Shown here in pieces: positions 1-6,230 of a stretch of DNA of 16,788 nt. The notes below the pieces were generated by a model that saw only the letters and a program-made list of their open reading frames with translations, had not been told where the DNA came from and ran no database searches. Position numbers and translations under genes: made by a program. Source of the stretch: Clostridium sp. CAG:590 (GTDB lineage: Bacteria > Bacillota > Clostridia > Lachnospirales > Lachnospiraceae). Every line of letters begins with the position of its first letter. Position 1 is the first letter of the stretch. Location of the stretch: NCBI GenBank assembly GCA_000431135.1, contig HF987880.1:1-16788 (forward strand), written 5' to 3'.

Positions 1-100
1 AATGCGAATGTGCCTGCGGTGATATTGTTGCACCTATACAACTGATACCACACCTTAAATATTTCGCACGTTCGTCTCACTTACTGTGCAAGGGTGTGTT

Positions 101-691
101 TTATCCTTGGAGGGATTGGTAGAGCCGTGCAATCGGAAGTCCTACAACATTATTATAGTCACCATTGATCTTCTTAACGTGCACGGCAAATGGTCCCTGT
201 ATGCCATAGGCACCGGCTTTGTCAAGCGGATCTCCGGTAGCAATATAGTCTTTTAATTCGTGATCTGAGATCGGATAAAAGGTGACGTCAGTCCGTTCGT
301 GCATAAGATAGATCTGTTTTTCGTCTGCCTTTTTTAATATGATGGCAAGTCCGGTATACACCTGATGTGTGCGGTCGGAAAGCATTTTTAACATATCAAA
401 GGCTTCCTGTTCATCGGCTGGTTTGCCTAAGACTTCGCCATCATAGTATACAATTGTATCTGCACCGATTACCATGAAATCTTTTCCGGTGTAATCCTGT
501 TTGACTGATTGGTAAACATCCTCTGCTTTTTGAAATGCAAGATCTTCGGCGAGTTTGTCCGGTGATGCTTCTGTGCGTTGTTCTTCGATGGAAGAGGGGA
601 TTACCGTAAAGGTGAATCCTGCCTGCTTCAATAGTTCTGTTCTCCGTGGAGAAGCAGACGCTAATATGATTGGAATCTGTGGATCTATCAT
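101..691 (-). CDS. maf: Maf-family nucleoside triphosphate pyrophosphatase
   Basis: This 196-residue protein, the usual length for the family, should hydrolyse non-canonical or surplus nucleoside triphosphates (dTTP/UTP-type activity in characterised Maf/YhdE proteins) to the monophosphate plus pyrophosphate in the cytoplasm. The N-terminal signature ASASPRR is at residues 11-17. GADT, with the conserved acidic catalytic Asp78, is at 77-80, and GKP at 89-91. The DKAGAYGIQG block lies at 157-166 and YNNVVGLP at 179-186. The ATG start is preceded by a perfect AGGAGG (698-703) with a 6-nt spacer. The start codon overlaps the stop of the upstream DUF4129 gene (ATGA), so it is translationally coupled as the last visible gene of the moxR operon. 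Family assignment is firm; the exact substrate is inferred from relatives. Confidence 0.95.
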   Translation of the reverse strand: MIDPQIPIILASASPRRTELLKQAGFTFTVIPSSIEEQRTEASPDKLAEDLAFQKAEDVYQSVKQDYTGKDFMVIGADTIVYYDGEVLGKPADEQEAFDMLKMLSDRTHQVYTGLAIILKKADEKQIYLMHERTDVTFYPISDHELKDYIATGDPLDKAGAYGIQGPFAVHVKKINGDYNNVVGLPIARLYQSLQG

Positions 692-1929
692 AAAATGCCT
701 CCTTTTTTTGCATCATCAATTGTGATTTCGCGATTACTGTATCGAGCTTTTTCATACACTTCTGTTAAAGAATCGATATCTTCATCATATACTTTTCGCA
801 TCTGTCTGGCAATATCGGAAGGAGTGTCATTTTTACGAATGGACAATTCCCTGCTCTGACGTATTCGTATGCGATAGAAACGCCGGATCTTTGCCCGGTA
901 ACTGGAATCGAATATTTCTTTGGCTTTTTGTACAAGTGAAACTTTGGGTTCGCACTGTTCGACTTTTTCGATTTTATCATTTAAAGGGACAATGATATCG
1001 GAATCACTTGTGTAACGTGCAAGGAGCGAACGGATCGCAAAACGGATGATTCGGTATAAAATGAAGATTGCAAACAGAATGAGTGCAATCTGCAATAGAA
1101 CCGTGATGATTTCCACCCAGATCGGCGTTTTTGGGATTTGCTGTACTGCCTGTTGAAGATCTTCTGCCTCTGCAACTGGTTCCGTTCCGGCTTTATCGGA
1201 AGACAGAAACATACGCAGCAGTGCAATAAGGTATAAAAGAAAACGGATGAACACGCAGAACAATGTTACGAGTACATCACCAATTGTGAAAAGGAATTGA
1301 TCCAAATGCAGAAACCGGATCGTAATACCGAGCAATAAAAAACCGAGCAGCAACATACCAAGCAGGGCGAAATTGGTCAGCATGATTTTTCTCGTTGGCA
1401 TGGAAGTGGTACGTTCCGCCTCCTGAAACATAAGGGTGGAACCATATATAAAATATCGGACAAAATGCAGCAGGATCAATGCAAGGCCGATGTAATACAC
1501 ATAATCTGCAAAGGCATTCTGGCGTAACATCCGTCCCGCAATATATAAAACCGCAACAAACAAAAATAAAAACCATGGAAGTTCGTTGTATGCAGGATCA
1601 CTGCCGGTACGCCAGATGTAACATGCATGACTGAATTCAAAGAAAAAGAAAAGGATATACAGGATCTTGTAACACATGTTGGGATAAGGAATCAAAAGGA
1701 TTGGAACCAGAAAAATCCCATGCAGCAAAAAATACAGGACAACCTGAAAACAGTAACGCTCGATCAATAAATAGGAAACCAGAAGGACAGGGATTCCAAT
1801 CAGAAAATGAGGTTTTGTTATCTGCTGCTCATAAATCGTGAGAACTGTTATGAAGACCAGCAGGTAGGAAAGTCCGATCGTGCATGCACGGCTTATATTT
1901 TTGTAAATGGTCAGATTATGTTTCGTCAT
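688..1929 (-). CDS. Multi-pass membrane protein with C-terminal DUF4129-like domain
   Basis: This is a 413-residue polytopic membrane protein with roughly eight or nine hydrophobic segments between residues 15 and 300. An acidic, charged loop lies near 243-268. A basic cytoplasmic-looking tail of about 100 residues follows, ending in a DUF4129-like stretch (TPSDIARQM near 370 and YEKARYS near 392-398). In many bacteria such a tail is fused to a membrane-embedded transglutaminase-core protein encoded next to moxR and DUF58. Here no transglutaminase Cys-His-Asp signature is present, so this looks like the membrane scaffold alone. The ATG is preceded by GGGAG and overlaps the end of the DUF58 gene by 14 nt; the stop overlaps the maf start. 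Function is unknown. Assignment rests on the tail motif and on the neighbourhood. Confidence 0.75.
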   Translation of the reverse strand: MTKHNLTIYKNISRACTIGLSYLLVFITVLTIYEQQITKPHFLIGIPVLLVSYLLIERYCFQVVLYFLLHGIFLVPILLIPYPNMCYKILYILFFFFEFSHACYIWRTGSDPAYNELPWFLFLFVAVLYIAGRMLRQNAFADYVYYIGLALILLHFVRYFIYGSTLMFQEAERTTSMPTRKIMLTNFALLGMLLLGFLLLGITIRFLHLDQFLFTIGDVLVTLFCVFIRFLLYLIALLRMFLSSDKAGTEPVAEAEDLQQAVQQIPKTPIWVEIITVLLQIALILFAIFILYRIIRFAIRSLLARYTSDSDIIVPLNDKIEKVEQCEPKVSLVQKAKEIFDSSYRAKIRRFYRIRIRQSRELSIRKNDTPSDIARQMRKVYDEDIDSLTEVYEKARYSNREITIDDAKKGGIL

Positions 1930-3064
1930 TGGTTATCTCCCAAAAGTAAAAATCGGATAAAGCAGCGTTTCCGGAGAAATGCTTTGCGGTTTGCGTGTTA
2001 TATGCATTTGTATATTCCGGGCAGAGAAAGGTAAGGGTATCTCCTTGCTGTTGTCGTGTTATACAGGTGTCAATCAGATCTGCATTACGGTCGTTGGATA
2101 CGATAAGGTAACAGGTCTGATGAAAAGTATGGTCTTCCTGACAGGATTTTAACTGTTCTATGAAAGAAAGTGTTGGAACAGCAATATCCGTACGGGATAT
2201 GGCTTGAAATAACCGGTGCAAATGTTCGGTTCCGTTTCCTTCCGGAATAAAGATTGGCTGTCCGGTAAGGCAGTCAGTGGAATTGATGGATAGCGAAATG
2301 GACACACCGTGATTGTTCAATTGCCGGATCAGGGTTGCGGCAATACTTAATATGTATTCTTTTAAATGATCGGTGTTGCCGGGATTCCGGGTATCCAGAT
2401 TAACGAAAAGTGCAACATGTGCCTGCTGTGTATCGTAGAATGTATTTACCTGTAACGTCTCATTTTTGGCAGTTGATTTCCAGTTAATGTATCGCATGGA
2501 ATCACCGGAATGATAATCCCGTATGCCGCGGAAAGATAAAGGATCAATATAGAGGCTGCGGGTCAAAATGTCGCCGATAATCGTATTTGCAAGGTGCAGT
2601 TCCCGGTGTCTGGTTAGTAATCGGGGATATACATATAAGAATGCTGCATTTTCTTCTATTGTGGCATATGTCTTGATCAGAAACAGATCTCTTGCTACCA
2701 GATGAACGGAATCAATCTTGTAATATCCGCGTTTGGTTACGCGGAAAGGAAGTTTGCGTATGATCTGCTGGCTGCCCGGAATGGAAAATGCATCATTTCT
2801 GTAATAGTGGTCGGAGATCGCAGCACTGGCACTGTGTTCAAATTCAAAAGATTTGGAAGTCATGAATTTGACGCAAAGTACCGGTAACGGAAGACGTTTG
2901 CGGTTTTCAACCACTTCGGTGAGCTCTAATGTGTCACCGATATTTGCATATGTCCGGTTATATTCAATACGGATTGTCAGATCATCCTTCCAGTGACGTT
3001 TATAATAAGTATCCTGCAAGAAATACAGGAATATGGCAAGGATGATCGCTAAGATATATTGCAT
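1916..3064 (-). CDS. DUF58 domain protein, MoxR partner
   Basis: This 382-residue protein begins with one hydrophobic helix (residues 2-16) that probably anchors it in the membrane. A beta-rich region follows (about 28-150). The DUF58 signature is at about 178-204: SFRGIRDY, then SGD at 186-188, then RYINWKSTAKNETLQV. A von Willebrand A-like strand follows (HVALFVNLDT, 216-225). The metal-binding DxSxS motif of true VWA domains is not intact, which is common in this family. DUF58 proteins are almost always encoded beside MoxR AAA+ ATPases and are thought to be their substrates or adaptors. The ATG start has AAGGAG (3071-3076) 6 nt upstream, overlapping the end of moxR, so the two are co-translated. 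Many relatives have two N-terminal helices; only one is evident here. Confidence 0.88.
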   Translation of the reverse strand: MQYILAIILAIFLYFLQDTYYKRHWKDDLTIRIEYNRTYANIGDTLELTEVVENRKRLPLPVLCVKFMTSKSFEFEHSASAAISDHYYRNDAFSIPGSQQIIRKLPFRVTKRGYYKIDSVHLVARDLFLIKTYATIEENAAFLYVYPRLLTRHRELHLANTIIGDILTRSLYIDPLSFRGIRDYHSGDSMRYINWKSTAKNETLQVNTFYDTQQAHVALFVNLDTRNPGNTDHLKEYILSIAATLIRQLNNHGVSISLSINSTDCLTGQPIFIPEGNGTEHLHRLFQAISRTDIAVPTLSFIEQLKSCQEDHTFHQTCYLIVSNDRNADLIDTCITRQQQGDTLTFLCPEYTNAYNTQTAKHFSGNAALSDFYFWEITNDET

Positions 3065-3075
3065 GACATACTCCT

Positions 3076-4020
3076 TTAGCGTTCAAAATTTTCGATAGGA
3101 ACAGAAACGTTACGGACGATCTCGTCTAATATGGAAGCGGCAAATGTCTGGCTTCCGCTGTTTTGGAAAGACAGTAAACGATGGCACAGACAAGGTTTTA
3201 CAAGTGCCTGAATATCTTCCGGGGTGACGTAATCACGTCCGTGGATCAATGCGTATGCCTGAGAACAACGCATCAGACAGAGGGTTCCTCGCGGATTGAT
3301 GCCTAAAGCGATCTGTTCATGGTGTCTGGTCGCCTGAATAATGGAGACAATATAATTCTTAAGATCATTATGCAGATATACTTCTGTCACCTGTTGTTGT
3401 ATGTTCAAAAGATCAGCCGGAGAACATACGGGAGACAGTTCCTGCAAAGGATCGTTATTTATGTAGTGATCCATGATGATACGTTCTTCTTCGGCGGTTG
3501 GGAATCCCATGGAGATTTTTAGCGCAAAACGATCTAGTTGTGCCTCCGGTAATGGAAAAGTGCCGGCTGTTTCAATCGGATTCTCGGTTGCAATCAGGAA
3601 GAAAGGCTGTGGGAGCTGCCGTGTGACGCCATCGGTTGTAACCTGTAATTCTGCCATTGCTTCAAGCAGGCAGGACTGGGTTCGTGGTGTTGCACGGTTG
3701 ATCTCGTCCGCTAAAAGTACGTTGGAAAATACAGGTCCCTCGATGAAGTGAAACTCCTGTGTTTTCTGATCGTAAATGTTGACTCCGGTTATATCGGAAG
3801 GCAGCAGATCCGGTGTAAACTGGACACGTTTACAGGTGCCGTCAATGGAGGCGGCTAAGGCTTTTGCCAGCATGGTCTTGCCGGTGCCCGGAGTATCTTC
3901 TAACAGAAGATGTCCTTTTGCAAGAAGAGCGGTAAGCAGTAATGTGATCTTATCGTCTTTTCCGATAATAACTTTGGATATATTATGTTTTAAATTAGAA
4001 ATGATCGGGTCTGTATGCAC
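3076..4020 (-). CDS. MoxR-family AAA+ ATPase
   Basis: This 314-residue cytoplasmic AAA+ ATPase is of normal length for the MoxR family, whose members act as chaperone-like remodelling factors for partner VWA/DUF58 proteins. Walker A is EDTPGTGKT (residues 41-49). Walker B is VLLADEIN (101-108, Asp105/Glu106). Sensor 1 is IATENP (143-148), followed by the typical GTFPLPEAQLDRF segment with Arg164. A helical lid occupies the C-terminal 100 residues. The start is a GTG at 4018-4020, chosen because AGGAGG sits 10 nt upstream on the minus strand. It is the first gene of the four-gene minus-strand operon and is followed after 11 nt by the DUF58 gene. The specific substrate is not known. Confidence 0.93.
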   Translation of the reverse strand: MHTDPIISNLKHNISKVIIGKDDKITLLLTALLAKGHLLLEDTPGTGKTMLAKALAASIDGTCKRVQFTPDLLPSDITGVNIYDQKTQEFHFIEGPVFSNVLLADEINRATPRTQSCLLEAMAELQVTTDGVTRQLPQPFFLIATENPIETAGTFPLPEAQLDRFALKISMGFPTAEEERIIMDHYINNDPLQELSPVCSPADLLNIQQQVTEVYLHNDLKNYIVSIIQATRHHEQIALGINPRGTLCLMRCSQAYALIHGRDYVTPEDIQALVKPCLCHRLLSFQNSGSQTFAASILDEIVRNVSVPIENFER

Positions 4021-4058
4021 TTTTGTATTACCTCCTGGTAAATATATATTCTATGGTT

Positions 4059-4068
4059 ATTATAACAG
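4059..4068 (-). promoter_or_regulatory. Extended -10 promoter for moxR-DUF58-DUF4129-maf
   Basis: On the minus strand the -10 hexamer is a perfect TATAAT (4059-4064), preceded by TGT so that it forms an extended -10 (TGnTATAAT). The hexamer 17 nt upstream, CACATT, is a poor -35, which fits an extended -10 promoter. The start point would lie near 4052, leaving about 30 nt of leader before the GTG. Predicted from sequence only. Confidence 0.65.
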
Positions 4069-4114
4069 ATGATGCTGATAAAATGTGGTGAAAAGATAAA
4101 AATTATATTATAAT

Positions 4115-4143
4115 TTGCAACGGAGCAATAACAATGGTACAAT
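4115..4143 (+). promoter_or_regulatory. Sigma-A promoter for the transglutaminase-HAAS pair
   Basis: The -35 is TTGCAA (4115-4120), the spacer is 17 nt, and the -10 is TACAAT (4138-4143) with TGG directly upstream (extended -10). Initiation is expected near 4150. A 10-bp perfect palindrome, GAACATGTTC (4146-4155), lies across the expected start point and could be an operator. The promoter is divergent from the moxR promoter, with about 50 bp between their core elements. Confidence 0.7.
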
Positions 4144-4182
4144 CAGAACATGTTCGTTTCGTATGATTAGAAGGAGTAAGAA

Positions 4183-5292
4183 ATGCGTAAAGGAATTATA
4201 TTTTTTTTGGTTGTGTTAGTGGCTGTGTTTGCGGGGATGCAATTGTATCTGCAAATTCCGGAAGTACAGGAAAAGGTAGCATCTTATATAGAGGAGGATT
4301 TCAGAGAGGATAATATATATTCGGATCTGGAGACATTAGCACAGCGGCTGGATGAAGAGATATTGAATGGTTCGGATTCATTTACCGTATATTTAAAAGA
4401 TATGGATGTTAATGAGATCAATCAGATCAACTCTTCGTTGAATGGCATATATGGAAGCGGAGAAACCTATCAACAAATGGGTACGGTAGGAGAGCAGTAT
4501 AAGAAGGTCAGGATCACGATTCAGCGTACGATCAATTATTATGTATTGAAAGCATACATGGATGGCGATGCGATTCCGGATGAGGAGAAGAAGGCACAAC
4601 GGTTGTATCAATCCGTAAAGAAAGTGCTGGATTCCATCAATTTGTCAGAACTGTCTGATTATGCAAAAGAAGTTGCAATTCATGATTATCTGGTGGCACA
4701 TTGTAAGTATAGCGAGAATACGGATCAGGCGACAGATAGTGATATTTATCGTGCTTATGGTGCTTTGGTAGATGGGGATGCGGTTTGTAATGGTTATGCC
4801 GAGGCAATGCAGTTATTGTTGATGTGTGCAGGACTCAATACAAGATTTGTGGTAGGAACAGCGGATGGGATTGATCATGCATGGAATATGGTGGAACTGG
4901 ATGGTAACTGGTATCATGTCGATACGACATGGGATGATCCGCTGCCGGATCAGGGAGAGGATGTACTGCATCCATATTTTAATGTGACGGATGAGATCAT
5001 GAGTGCAAACCATGAATGGAAGAAAGAAGATTATCCGCAGGCAGATCACATGGAATATAATTATTATGTGAGGAATCAGGACTATTTTACAGACTTTGAG
5101 AGCTATAAAACAAAAGCGTACCAGGTAATGATATCACATGGAAATCAAAGATATGAAGCGGTGATTGAGAACTATACAGAGTCAGAAGAAGCAATGCAGT
5201 TTATATTTCAGGGGAATAACCGATACAGTAGTATTAACTGGCAGTCTTTTGGTGATGGAAACTATCATGTTTTAGTATTAAATGCACAGTGA
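4183..5292 (+). CDS. Membrane-anchored transglutaminase-like protein
   Basis: This 369-residue protein has an N-terminal hydrophobic segment (residues 4-22) after MRK, with no lipobox, so it is probably a signal anchor that places the rest outside the membrane. Residues 23-150 are acidic and helical with no recognised domain. A transglutaminase-like core spans about 155-255: Cys202 in VCNGYAEAM, His232 in DHAWN, and Asp247 in HVDTTWDDP make up the full catalytic triad. Such domains act as peptidases or amide-forming enzymes, and the activity cannot be told from sequence. About 100 residues follow after the core. The ATG is preceded by AAGGAG with a 6-nt spacer. The gene is divergent from the moxR/DUF58/DUF4129 operon, whose families commonly co-occur with transglutaminase-core proteins, and is followed after 11 nt by the HAAS gene. 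Confidence 0.9.
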   Translation: MRKGIIFFLVVLVAVFAGMQLYLQIPEVQEKVASYIEEDFREDNIYSDLETLAQRLDEEILNGSDSFTVYLKDMDVNEINQINSSLNGIYGSGETYQQMGTVGEQYKKVRITIQRTINYYVLKAYMDGDAIPDEEKKAQRLYQSVKKVLDSINLSELSDYAKEVAIHDYLVAHCKYSENTDQATDSDIYRAYGALVDGDAVCNGYAEAMQLLLMCAGLNTRFVVGTADGIDHAWNMVELDGNWYHVDTTWDDPLPDQGEDVLHPYFNVTDEIMSANHEWKKEDYPQADHMEYNYYVRNQDYFTDFESYKTKAYQVMISHGNQRYEAVIENYTESEEAMQFIFQGNNRYSSINWQSFGDGNYHVLVLNAQ

Positions 5293-5293
5293 C

Positions 5294-5298
5294 GGAGG
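5294..5298 (+). promoter_or_regulatory. Ribosome binding site deciding the HAAS protein start
   Basis: GGAGG lies 5 nt before the ATG at 5304. An in-frame GTG at 5289 overlaps the upstream stop codon and lies before this site, so the ATG is the better start. Confidence 0.75.
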
Positions 5299-5303
5299 TA
5301 TAT

Positions 5304-5789
5304 ATGACAAAACAACAATTTTTAGAAGAATTAAAGAAAGCGTTATCCGGAGAAGTATCACCGGAAGCAATGATGGATGCGTATAGCTATTATTCCGGAT
5401 ATATTGATGAACAGATGCAAAGTGGAAAGACCGAGGAACAGGTGATTGAAGAACTTGGGAAACCATTTATGATCGCCCGGTCGATTATTGCGGCTCAGGG
5501 GCATGAACGGACTGCGGATGTGGAATATACAGAAGATGGGCGTACCAGAAAAGTCCGGGATTGGGAAAATCGACAGGCGAATAGGGAAGAGAAAGAGGTC
5601 AAACGCGAATTTACCTTTGATATGAACGCCTGGTATGCAAAGCTTTTACTGGTTGCAATTTTGATTATTTTGGTACTGATCGTATTCTTTATTTTAAAGG
5701 TCGGATTATGGGTGTTGTTTACGTTTGGAGTGCCGATATTGATCGTGCTGGGAATCCTGTATTTGATCCTGTATTTTTTCGGAAAATAA
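5304..5789 (+). CDS. HAAS/DUF1700-like small membrane protein
   Basis: This 161-residue protein begins with the pattern MTKQQFLEELKKAL, continues with a YSYYSGYIDEQ helix, and then GKTEEQVIEELGKP (residues 41-54). This is typical of the N-terminal helical domain called HAAS or DUF1700. A charged linker (about 67-105) leads to two strongly hydrophobic segments (about 110-130 and 134-158) that should cross the membrane as a hairpin with a very short C-terminal tail. HAAS proteins are often encoded with PadR-type regulators and take part in envelope-related signalling. No PadR gene is present here; the partner is the transglutaminase gene 11 nt upstream, with which it is almost certainly co-transcribed. 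No terminator is evident after it, so transcripts may continue into the tRNA genes. Confidence 0.8.
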   Translation: MTKQQFLEELKKALSGEVSPEAMMDAYSYYSGYIDEQMQSGKTEEQVIEELGKPFMIARSIIAAQGHERTADVEYTEDGRTRKVRDWENRQANREEKEVKREFTFDMNAWYAKLLLVAILIILVLIVFFILKVGLWVLFTFGVPILIVLGILYLILYFFGK

Positions 5790-5813
5790 AAAAATTAAAA
5801 AAAATAAAAATTT

Positions 5814-5866
5814 GTGCTTGACATTTGTGTCAGTTTTGAATATACTATCACTTGTGTCAAGCGCAC
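5814..5866. repeat. Inverted repeat embracing the tRNA promoter
   Basis: The left arm GTGCTTGACA (5814-5823) contains the -35 box. The right arm TGTCAAGCGCAC (5855-5866) lies at and just after the expected transcription start. They are complementary over GCTTGACA/TGTCAAGC, and again over GTG/CAC after a two-base offset. The intervening 31 nt hold the -10 box. The motif TTGTGTCA also occurs as a direct repeat (5825-5832 and 5852-5859). The arrangement could be an operator; no regulator is identified. Confidence 0.5.
5818..5846 (+). promoter_or_regulatory. Strong sigma-A promoter of the tRNA-Val/tRNA-Met unit
   Basis: A perfect -35 TTGACA (5818-5823), a 17-nt spacer and the -10 TATACT (5841-5846) are followed about 24 nt later by the first tRNA. 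Runs of A immediately upstream (5783-5810) resemble an UP element, as expected for a stable RNA promoter. Confidence 0.85.
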
Positions 5867-5869
5867 AAT

Positions 5870-5942
5870 GGAATCTTAGCTCAGCTGGGAGAGCATCTGC
5901 CTTACAAGCAGAGGGTCACAGGTTCGAGCCCTGTAGGTTCCA
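5870..5942 (+). tRNA. tRNA-Val (anticodon UAC)
   Basis: A complete 73-nt cloverleaf is present. The acceptor stem GGAATCT pairs with AGGTTCC (5935-5941, one G-U pair), with discriminator A at 5942. The D arm begins AGCTCAGCTGGGAGAGC. The anticodon stem CTGCC/GCAG encloses the loop CTTACAA with anticodon TAC. The T arm is ACAGG-TTCGAGC-CCTGT. The 3' CCA is not encoded and must be added after transcription. It is co-transcribed with the tRNA-Met that begins 6 nt downstream. Confidence 0.95.
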
Positions 5943-5947
5943 TTTAT

Positions 5948-6021
5948 GGCGGAATAGCTCAGTTGGCTAGAGCATACGGTTCATACCCGTAGTGTCGAGA
6001 GTTCGAATCTCCCTTCCGCTA
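5948..6021 (+). tRNA. tRNA-Met, elongator type (anticodon CAU)
   Basis: This is a 74-nt cloverleaf with acceptor GGCGGAA/TTCCGCT (first pair G-U) and discriminator A at 6021. The anticodon stem TACGG/CCGTA encloses TTCATAC with anticodon CAT. The anticodon stem lacks the three consecutive G-C pairs of initiator tRNA, so this is elongator Met. The Ile2 (lysidine) type is less likely, because the GGCGG...CCGCT acceptor matches Met. The T stem GAGAG/CTCCC has one A-C mismatch (5998 with 6012). CCA is not encoded. Confidence 0.92.
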
Positions 6022-6029
6022 CGATCAAG

Positions 6030-6060
6030 ACCCTGAGACAGTGATTGTCTCGGGGTTTTT
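6030..6060 (+). terminator. Rho-independent terminator after the tRNAs
   Basis: An 11-bp stem (6030-6040 with 6046-6056, one G-U pair) has a 5-nt loop GTGAT and runs directly into TTTTT. It lies 8 nt after tRNA-Met. Confidence 0.9.
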
Positions 6061-6073
6061 GTGTGTCCGGGAT

Positions 6074-6103
6074 CGAGTGGGCGTTTGCCTGCTCGGTTTT
6101 TTT
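6074..6103 (+). terminator. Second, tandem rho-independent terminator
   Basis: A 9-bp stem, CGAGTGGGC with GCCTGCTCG (two G-U pairs), has the 4-nt loop GTTT and is followed by G and seven T. It sits 13 nt after the first terminator, so the tRNA unit is closed twice before the protease promoter. Confidence 0.85.
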
Positions 6104-6124
6104 ATGGATATTCTGATTTATTTC

Positions 6125-6153
6125 ATGACAAATGATAGAATGAATGGTATAGT
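6125..6153 (+). promoter_or_regulatory. Promoter for the M16C peptidase-era-recO operon
   Basis: The -35 ATGACA (6125-6130), a 17-nt spacer and the -10 TATAGT (6148-6153), with TGG upstream as an extended -10, lie about 75 nt before the GTG start of the peptidase. Confidence 0.7.
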
Positions 6154-6230
6154 AATTTAGTGGAAATAATTAGGTTATGAATTATAAAAGGATATTTTCA
6201 TTTTGATAGAAGAGTAAGGAGGAACAAGTT

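Noticed and set aside
49..104. Nested inverted repeat (CACACC...GGTGTG with GCAC...GTGC inside) followed by TTTTAT, a possible terminator
   Set aside because: The stems are short, with long unpaired stretches between and within them, so it is much weaker than the clear terminators elsewhere in the window.
3..122. An open plus-strand frame from the window edge (starting CECACGDIVAP) that ends at 122, overlapping the end of maf
   Set aside because: It is only about 40 codons with no recognisable motif, and overlaps maf antisense by 22 nt. It could be the tail of a convergent gene, but there is no positive evidence.
4146..4155. LexA/SOS box reading of GAACATGTTC
   Set aside because: Gram-positive LexA sites need GAAC-N4-GTTC; here the spacing is N2. 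Kept only as an unassigned palindrome.
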